Below, one piece after another: positions 57,099-64,000 of a stretch of DNA of 64,000 nucleotides (within the stretch, counting starts at the first letter, position 1; each line of letters begins with the position of its first letter). The notes beneath the pieces are model-generated. The model was not told where the DNA came from. It did no database searches and saw only the letters and a program-made list of their open reading frames with translations. This DNA comes from Fragilariopsis cylindrus CCMP1102 (taxonomy: Eukaryota; Bacillariophyta; Bacillariophyceae; Bacillariales; Bacillariaceae), in NCBI GenBank assembly GCA_900095095.1, contig FMBT01000364.1:62001-126000 (forward strand), in the 5' to 3' direction. The position numbers and the translations under genes are program-made.

Positions 57099-58705
57099 AT
57101 GGCATCGGAAAGTAGAATTAGTAATATGCAAAGAGATGGAACAATGAAAAAGAGACGGAGGTCATCGGCTACGTCCTTACCATATCCCGTATCTAATCTG
57201 TTTATTCTCATTTTACTGATGGCATTTTCGGAAACCTGTGTTCGATTTGAGCATCACGTCGATGGTTTTGTTGGATCGCAATCACTATATTATAATACAG
57301 GTGGATCTATAATTTACCGTCCGCAATGTACACAACTTGCAGCCGATCCAAACAAGTACGGAGAAGATGCTGAACGAAGCGGAAGCCGGTTTAAAGTACG
57401 AAAACGAGTCAAAGCTGTTCTTGAAAAGGCAAGAATACGAACAGGTGTGAAGAATGGATCGGTCCCACCACCACAACGTTCGGCTTCTACTGTTGTTGCT
57501 GAAGCGGCTGCATTAGGTGGTTTGGGTGATGGTATAGCAGATATTGTGTTTACTCAAAAAGATCAACAGACGTTATCACCATCATCATCATCATCATCAT
57601 CATCTAATATTATTATTGGAGACGTGAAGAGCATAAATCAAAACGCCACTTCTTCACCGACGATTGAAACAAATTATAAAATTAATAATGGCTCAACAAA
57701 ACCGAGCAACAGTAGCAACTTACTTTCATTTCCAGACGAAGAACTAGGCCTACTTAAGACGAACGGAGTAACAAAAAATGAGCAACAAAATGAAATTGTT
57801 ACAAATGGAAAATCTCTTCAAACATCATCAAACTCTGTATCTCGCAAACCAAAAGACTTTGATGTGATTAGGGGTGATGTTCCATCCGCAGCTGATTTTT
57901 GTGAGCCTCTCCCATTTGAATTACCAAAATTAACAGTCGAACAAAAAATCAAACTTGTTAATGGCAAACGGATCCAAGAGCAGTCTCGAATGGGAAGAGA
58001 AGGCTCTGGATATGTCGTTCTTGATATAGAGGCTGCCCCATATGTAATTTGGGAATGCTTGTTGGATTTTGAATCATATCCTGAACTAATTCCCACAGTC
58101 CGGGCGATGCAATTATATACTAGCACAAAACTCAATACTGGATTTGTGAATGAGAAGCCCGTACTGCCAGGAACTGGACGAGAAACTCGTCATTATGGTA
58201 CGCCCAGCATCACACGAGCGTCGTTCATTTTAAGTAAATTTCGATTGAACATTGCCGCCATTCACAAATATACTCCGCACCCTAATGGTGATTACATGGA
58301 GTTCACACTAGATCCTTCTTGCACCAATGTTGTATTGAAGGGAGCGAAGGGGACGTGGTACACAGAAGAAAATCCAGACGGGAGAAAGGTAAGACTTGAT
58401 TCGATTATCAGATTAAATGAGGAATTCTGTGGCATTTATTCCTGATGAGATTGAATTAATTCTCACTCATCCATATTTGAACAATTCCCTATTTTTCATT
58501 CTTTCATTTTACGCTCAATACATTTACTTCCTGTTAGGGCTTCACTCGAGTATATCTGCTTGCTAGTTTACAGATATCTAGAGCATTGCCCAAATTTATT
58601 GTTGACTACGCCGCAGAACGAGCCATGCCCCGAGCAACGAATTGGTTGAAACCAGAGGTAGAAGCATTGAAAGAATTTTGGCTCACTGATGACGACGGTC
58701 AATGA
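57099..58705 (+). CDS. SRPBCC/START-like (polyketide cyclase, COQ10-type) protein, likely plastid-targeted
   Basis: Lipid- or hydrophobe-binding fold protein. Two exons (57099-58388 and 58538-58705) join in frame at DGRK/GFTRVYLL. The N-terminus has a basic start, a hydrophobic core LFILILLMAFSET, then DGFVGSQSL, compatible with a signal peptide plus plastid leader. The middle is low complexity (poly-Ser, Asn-rich). The C-terminal SRPBCC domain starts YVVLDIEAAPYVIWECLLDF, followed by ESYPELIPTVRAMQ, MEFTLDPSC, GTWYTEENPDGRK and the last helix RALPKFIVDYAAERAMPRA. This is the coenzyme Q-binding/polyketide cyclase pattern seen in many cyanobacterial and plastid proteins. No catalytic residue is implied. 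The ligand is unknown. Confidence 0.75.
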
Positions 58706-59241
58706 AAGAATTCTTTTATATAGAAAAAAATCCATGAGTATGATGTTGAAAAATATTGATATCGGTACAATTTAACGCTAAATAATAAACTAATTTACTA
58801 TCTGAATCTGACTGAATACTCTATACAATGTACCTTATCTAGGTTTAATGGTCGGTTTTCTATTATCCGAACATAATCTGTCTTAAACTGCACACTTTCT
58901 AGAAGAGAGAGTTTGGATCTGACTTTATTCTGAGGTATTAAGGTTACTACCGTAGCCAGCTATATTAAAAAGTATGAATAAAGCTGTGTCGTCCATTCTA
59001 CACAATTTGAATAGTTTATTTCTTCCGTCGTAAGTGCCTTGATATGTAGGATAGAAAATCGATATCACGAATCACTCCTTACGTCTTGTGTGAATAAAAA
59101 CCTTTTTCTATGCATTACTGAATATACTGTATATCTAATTCATAGATGAATGGCTGTGTTGATGGCAAGGCGATCATTCATTAACAACGATAAAAACATG
59201 CGGATAAATAATATATAGACCTCACCCTTCACCCACTCTAC
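58706..59241. other. Convergent 3' intergenic region
   Basis: About 540 AT-rich bases between converging genes. Nothing further is identified. Confidence 0.45.
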
Positions 59242-60053
59242 TTAGTAAGATCGTTCTACCCTACGCGATGATCGACGAGCTACAGGCTTTGGTCCGCTCG
59301 GTCTTCGCTTTGTATCTCGAGGATGTACCGGTAACTGCATAACGAAAGACTCTCTACCGGCAATACTACCTGTATTGTTATTATATTCGTCATCAACAGT
59401 CGATATTGAGGACTGCCGTTGGTAGCGGCGATTGATTGAACTTATGCTGATCGGACAAGGACTGTCCATTTCGTTGATATCATTTGCGTCTCCAGTAGCG
59501 GCCACTTAGTATTTGAAGAATCAGTATCAGCAAGGAGTACGTAGCGATATTTTCTTTTTCGTGTTGTCGATGTTGTTGTGCATGCAAGAGATTTCTCCTA
59601 CGCCAGACAGGGAGATGATGGTATGGTTGATCTGTCTCTCGACCTACAGCGACTTCGACTGAATTTACGTCGACGCTTACCGCATCCGTCGGTATTGGAA
59701 CACACTTCTTAGTAATTCGAAGGCGTCTACAGAAATTCTTAGGATCATAAGGGACTGGAACTACGGAACAAATTTGACATGCGTGGTGGTTTTTCTCACT
59801 GTTCCTACTGCAATTCCGGTAATGTTCCAAAGTTTTCTTGAATGCGTACAACCTGGAACACCGCATTCAGTAGTCGCATTACAAGCTAAATATGGGCAAA
59901 CAATCGTTTCGACGGACAGCAATGGACAACGCCACTGGGACATTCCAATGATTCAGAAGGGCAGGTCGCAGCATGGTATAATATTTTTAGCTTGGAACGG
60001 TCATAACAATTTTCTTCGTGGAATTGTTGTTGCGAGTGCTCTTGGGGTGCCAT
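59242..60053 (-). CDS. TAZ-type zinc-finger protein (frameshifted)
   Basis: Starts MAPQEHSQQQFHEENCYDRS at 60053. A TAZ zinc-finger pattern is spread over three frames: KILYHAATCPSESLECPSG and HCCPSKRLFAHI, then LACNATTECGVPGCTHSRK, then TLEHYRNCSRNSEKNHHACQICSVV. The spaced His/Cys sets match the three zinc sites of TAZ domains, best known from CBP/p300 acetyltransferases and plant BT proteins, which bind transcription factors. Shifts are needed near 59895 and 59845, with probably one more near 59505. Downstream is a basic Arg/Ser-rich stretch and a tail ending RPSGPKPVARRSSRRVERS. No acetyltransferase or BTB domain is seen, so this is a short TAZ-only protein, a type abundant in diatoms. 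Confidence 0.58.
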
Positions 60054-61100
60054 CTTCTTTCACTGTTCGATTCTTTTTGGTATACTATGATGGGTGTGTA
60101 TACTTATTGTGCTGTTGACCGCGAATTGCAAAAGAAGCTAGGCGATGTCACATAAAAACATTTATTTACTATTTTTTATTTTTTATCTAACTACTACAGT
60201 AGCTAATTTATTACAATCGCACGGATGCTTTTTTGTGTGGTAAATTCCTGTCGTCGTGCGAATAAATCGAATGTACGCGTAAATCATGGATACTCCGTTC
60301 AGTAATGAAAGAATGGTCATTATGAATACAATATGTAAATAATCGCATCCCCTCAATAAGTCCAATACATAATACTGCACGGTAAATGCTACTGTACGGT
60401 AAGATATTAACCGGACATGCAATTCATACTTTTTAGGTGATCTTGCTTCATGGAGTGTAGAAATATCTCATCACTATAATTACCAAATCACCCACATGTC
60501 ACAGATATAATATCAATCAAAGTAAAAAGTTCTCTCTCCAGCATTGGATTTGCACAGATGATAGGCTAGCTCTAGACTAGCTACTAGCAGAGAAATGAGT
60601 GCAGCAAAACATATAATTTCGATTGTTCGTTTTGAACATAAAGAATGTGTATTCAATTTTCTTTATTCGGGGCTATTCAATGGCACTTAAAACTAGCTAG
60701 AAGCTAGCAAATTGTATGACAGTTTCCATAACCTCTATTGCTGCCTATTTCCTATTTTTCTTATCTACATGGAACACGCTCCATTGCAAATGTAAAGAAG
60801 AAATGAAGTTAACATCTGAAATTTTGTTATTTAAAATAGTGGTGTCAATAAAAGATAGTTTAAGCTAACACAGGACGAGCACAAGCATCGGGGCTCTTAG
60901 GTATAGCTCCCATGCCTGTCAAAACTGCGGACATATTCAAGCTTCTTCACCATTTGCGAACCCAGCAGCTGTTGTATCGATGGTCGTAGAAGTAATATCA
61001 AGTCAAAAGGCGAAAATTCATTTTGGAATTGTGAGAAAGAAAGTAAAGACTAGGAAAAAGTGCGATCGAAATCAAAGATACGATAGTAAAAAGGACTTAC
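60054..61100. other. Intergenic region, may hold a last exon of the next minus-strand gene
   Basis: About 1.05 kb. A minus-strand stretch ending at 60937 (ITSTTIDTTAAGFANGEEA then stop) could be a short final exon of the gene at 61101-62846, but I see no good acceptor. Otherwise no gene is supported. Confidence 0.35.
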
Positions 61101-62846
61101 CTTTGTGAGCTAAACTTTCTTTTATGGGTCCATCAAATGCTGCATCGTGTATAGGTTCACGAATTGATGGTTGGGTCAGTAGATCTGAGGAAATTCGTTG
61201 GTGATTTGCAGCTTTCCCCTCATTCTGTCTAAATTCAATTCGCGTAGTTGTATTTGCATCCAATCGATTTGGTCGTAACTTCATCGTTACCATAGGCTTC
61301 ATGAATGCAGGAACGACCTGTTTGGTGATACTTGTTGCAGATTATGATCGTTTCTTTGGTTGGCATGAGAAAACTTGAGGAGATAAAATTCCCGTGACCT
61401 ACGACTTCCGTCATCAAAGTTTTTAGATACAGCATCTGCATCGGATGCTCCCGAAGCAAATGCAAGATCCTTTGCCCAGCTAGTGTTCTGAATATAAACA
61501 CTACGAAGCTTATCTGGATCCTCTCGATGAAAGGCCTTTTGTCGCCTTTGTTCAGTTAATATAGCTCTAATCGATGTTTTAACATTTCCTTGTCTTTGTC
61601 TACCTTCGTCAATCGATGCAATATGTTCCAGTCCACGGCGTGAGTGCCCAAATTTGTGCCACCATTTATCACGTGTTTCCTCTCTATCAACATTGGCCAT
61701 CGCGCGTCGTAATGTGGCTGCTTTGCCTTGATTCGGTAGTTGCCAGGATTGGTTAGTAGCTAACCAATTTCGCTACCCCCTTGAAGCATCACTTTAGAGA
61801 TTATTCGACCGGTCTTCCGGAACGCATCATACTCTGGTTTTTGCCACCAAATGCTTGATTTCTCTGCATCATCCATCTCCTTTGACGACTTGATCGTGAC
61901 AACGCGAGCCATCGGCGAAAAGTTTACGTTTAAATTCTTCTTAACAACAGCCTTCTCTTCATAGCATGGAAAGAGTGATCTCCTTTGATTTTGCCTTAGA
62001 CTTGTATGGCTCCCATTGCTCCCATTGCTTCTAGTTGATTGGTTGAGGTTGTCTGGATTTCTTGTACTGTTACGCTTCAAAATACTTTTCCTCTCTTCCT
62101 TCTCATCATCAATTTTTGCTTGCTGTGGATTTGTCGCATCAGGTTGTGCCAGTCTTAATCTTGCCAAAACTGCTTGGTGATCCCTCTCTGAAAGTTTTTC
62201 GCCCAAAACATTGTCACTTCCAGCTGAGACCATTGAGATCTCGTCATCACAGGAATCAATTTTAGGCGATTGCGCTTCTCCATTTCGCTTTTGTTCTTCA
62301 CCTCCAGGTGAATTATCCTCCAACATATCTTCTGCTGAATCATTACCCGGAAGACACCAAGGAAGATGCATTTCCACCATGATGTGCCGTCGTCGTTCTT
62401 TTTGCCAATGAGTGTTGTTGACTTAAAGTTCTCTCCATCGCCACTATAGGATGAATGAAATGCGTAATTCTCAAAGTCGTAATAATCAGCCGAAAAGCCA
62501 GCGTATTGTTGTACCTGAGATTTCTCAGCAGTAATCTGTGAACTCTATTATCCACCTTCAACGAAGTATTGGAATTGTTGTTGCTGCTGCTGCTGATGGC
62601 GCTACTTCTACTGTTCTGCTCCAGTATCATTGCTGTCGGTCTCAAGTTTGCTATCTTCTACGGATGTCGGAGACACAATCTGCTTATCTTCTTCACGATA
62701 ATTCAAGTCTATAATTGATTTGGCGGAAATTGATCCCTGCCATCCTCCGGTATTTGATGTGAACTATTATCGTATTCTTCCTCCTCAATTTTAGATGCAA
62801 GCACTGCCAAATTTAGCATCGAATCTTTTGCTAGACCGAGAGGCAT
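61101..62846 (-). CDS. Stramenopile protein with WWxK and RGLEH motifs, function unknown (frameshifted)
   Basis: Starts MPLGLAKDSMLNLAVLASKI at 62846. After Ser/Asn-rich low complexity comes VQQYAGFSADYYDFENY, then an acidic linker, KSILKRNSTRNPD and FSPMARVVTIKSSKEMDD. The recognisable core is SIWWQKPEYDAFRKTGRII, SEIWLATNQSWQLP, RDKWWHKFGHSRRGLEHIAS and IDEGRQRQGNVKTSIRAIL. I associate the combination of an aromatic WW/WY-x-K motif, RGLEH and a following Arg/Gln helix with uncharacterised diatom proteins, from memory only. A GT donor at 61099-61100 indicates a further 3' exon. Several one-base shifts are needed (about 62720, 62605, 62540, 62385, 61775 and 61305). No enzymatic motif is seen. 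Confidence 0.5.
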
Positions 62847-64000
62847 CTTGAATCGTCTATATAAAGAAATCTTAATCGTTCATTCGGGTTCTCTTCTCTT
62901 TTCCCTGACTCCCTTCCTTTTGACTTGTAATAGATTTGTTGGAAGACAGATATTTTATGGAATATGGCTTTGGTATGTTACTATCTTGATGTAACGAACA
63001 ATAGCATACAAGTTTATTACTGCTACAGTTGACGCGAAAAAGAATTCTACAAGCACAGCAAACTGTGCTTAATACTCAATACTGTACTTCTAGAAACTTC
63101 ATTTATCTATTTATCTATATCTGCATCCAGTTCCAGTGCGTACTTGTTCTTGCACTCGATTCTTCTTCGATACGCGTTTTGACTTTCTTCTTTTTTGTCG
63201 TGTTACCACGACCCGTTCGATTTGATTCATTCGACTCGATTCATTCGATTTCTGATTTACAATACCACCGTTCATGATATTACAACTTTTAGTACTTATA
63301 GTATGTCTCACACGATGTATCAGTTGTACCAACCAAACATATTGTAGCTATTGGTACTAATGTTGCCTTTTGTTAGGGTACTCATATAATCAATCCAAAT
63401 ATGCAGCAATATCTAATAGCTAGCACTCCTTTTCTAAACGAGACTATCTCTGTGTGAAAAGATGTATAGTATATGTATAATACATATATAATATAAAAAT
63501 CATGTTGTCATCTTTCTCTCTTGTATTACTATTGGGGCTGTGATGCCAGATATGCCTTATTTGTATAATACTTTATGTCAAGTACAGTGATGTTGATTGA
63601 GCAATCAATTGATGCTGCAGCTCAATTGGCCAAACAAGAAAAATAATTGCATGATTACTAACAAACTGTTTAGAAATGTGCTCTTTGTTGCTTATGTTTG
63701 CTAGCTAGTGGTGGTGGTAGTTCATTTACTCAATTTGCAATACGTTTGATCAAGATGCTGTCATCAGTAGCAATATTATTAGCACAGCAAATAAGTGAAA
63801 GTTATGATACAACACCTCCATAGCTTACACAATAGAGTGTAATATATTGTATTCTATATATAGGCTAATTACATGCTGCAAAAAGGGGAAACATCTCAAA
63901 GTATCAGGCAGGAAGTAAAATTAGGCTAACTCATTTTGAACCCTGTACATCATGAAAAACTTTTGGAAGAAGAGATAATATGGTGAGACAAGCGGTACCA
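62847..64000. other. Right-end intergenic region
   Basis: About 1.15 kb to the window edge with no supportable gene. A TTCATTCGACTCGATTCATTCGATT motif lies at 63225-63250, and TA-rich tracts follow at 63460-63500. Confidence 0.45.

Noticed and set aside
59774-60118. Plus-strand open frame opposite the TAZ-finger gene
   Set aside because: The minus strand carries spaced Cys/His zinc ligands; the plus frame has no family features.
1-64000. Mobile elements, CRISPR arrays, rRNA and tRNA genes
   Set aside because: No terminal repeats with transposase or reverse-transcriptase motifs, no regular repeat-spacer array, and no recognisable tRNA or rRNA blocks were seen. Small RNAs cannot be excluded by eye.

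Overview
The window looks like nuclear DNA of a diatom or a close stramenopile. It is AT-rich and gene-dense (about 24 genes in 64 kb on both strands). Introns are short GT-AG introns, and introns, promoters and low-complexity coding runs (poly-Asn, poly-Gln, poly-Asp, poly-Ser) are common. Typical contents are a secreted fasciclin-LRR protein with Pro/Thr-rich linkers, translation factor eEF3, an OHCU decarboxylase-HIU hydrolase fusion, and proteins with signal-peptide plus Phe-containing plastid-type leaders. The species cannot be named from this evidence.

Layout. 0.2-12 kb: a plastid RH3-type DEAD-box helicase with a GUCT region and RGG tail, allantoin synthase, a 2OG-Fe(II) dioxygenase, a second four-exon DEAD-box helicase on the minus strand, and a dysferlin-domain membrane protein. 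12-24 kb: NAC alpha, a polyprenol-reductase-like enzyme, the broken end of an SLC17-like transporter, the fasciclin-LRR protein, and a heme oxygenase with many Cys-Pro motifs. 24-39 kb: nine-exon aspartyl aminopeptidase, a cyclic-nucleotide-dependent protein kinase, a possible small membrane protein, a PRA1 protein with a duplicated 3' end, and a copper P1B-ATPase. 39-54 kb: eEF3, a prolyl 4-hydroxylase, a large LamG-like/cadherin-like type I membrane protein, a small secreted protein, and proteasome beta-3. 54-64 kb: a low-complexity protein of unknown role, an SRPBCC/START-like lipid-binding protein, a TAZ zinc-finger protein, and a protein with a W-W-x-K / RGLEH signature.

The genes are an ordinary eukaryotic mix (RNA handling, translation, proteolysis, purine breakdown, heme and copper handling, cell surface), with no operon-like logic. 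I saw no convincing mobile element, CRISPR array, rRNA or tRNA. I did not find a clear new multi-gene system.

A key caveat is that many conserved genes read well only if single-base frameshifts are allowed, mostly losses in short homopolymers. Other long genes (the 7.2-9.5 kb helicase, NAC alpha, eEF3, the 956-residue membrane protein, PSMB3) are clean. This fits an under-polished long-read assembly better than wholesale pseudogenisation. Coordinates of frameshifted genes therefore span all of their pieces. The items most worth following are the heme oxygenase with six Cys-Pro motifs, the kinase with a repeated N-terminal motif and degenerate cyclic-nucleotide sites, the allantoin synthase with a secretory-type leader, and recurring palindromic or repeated motifs between genes.
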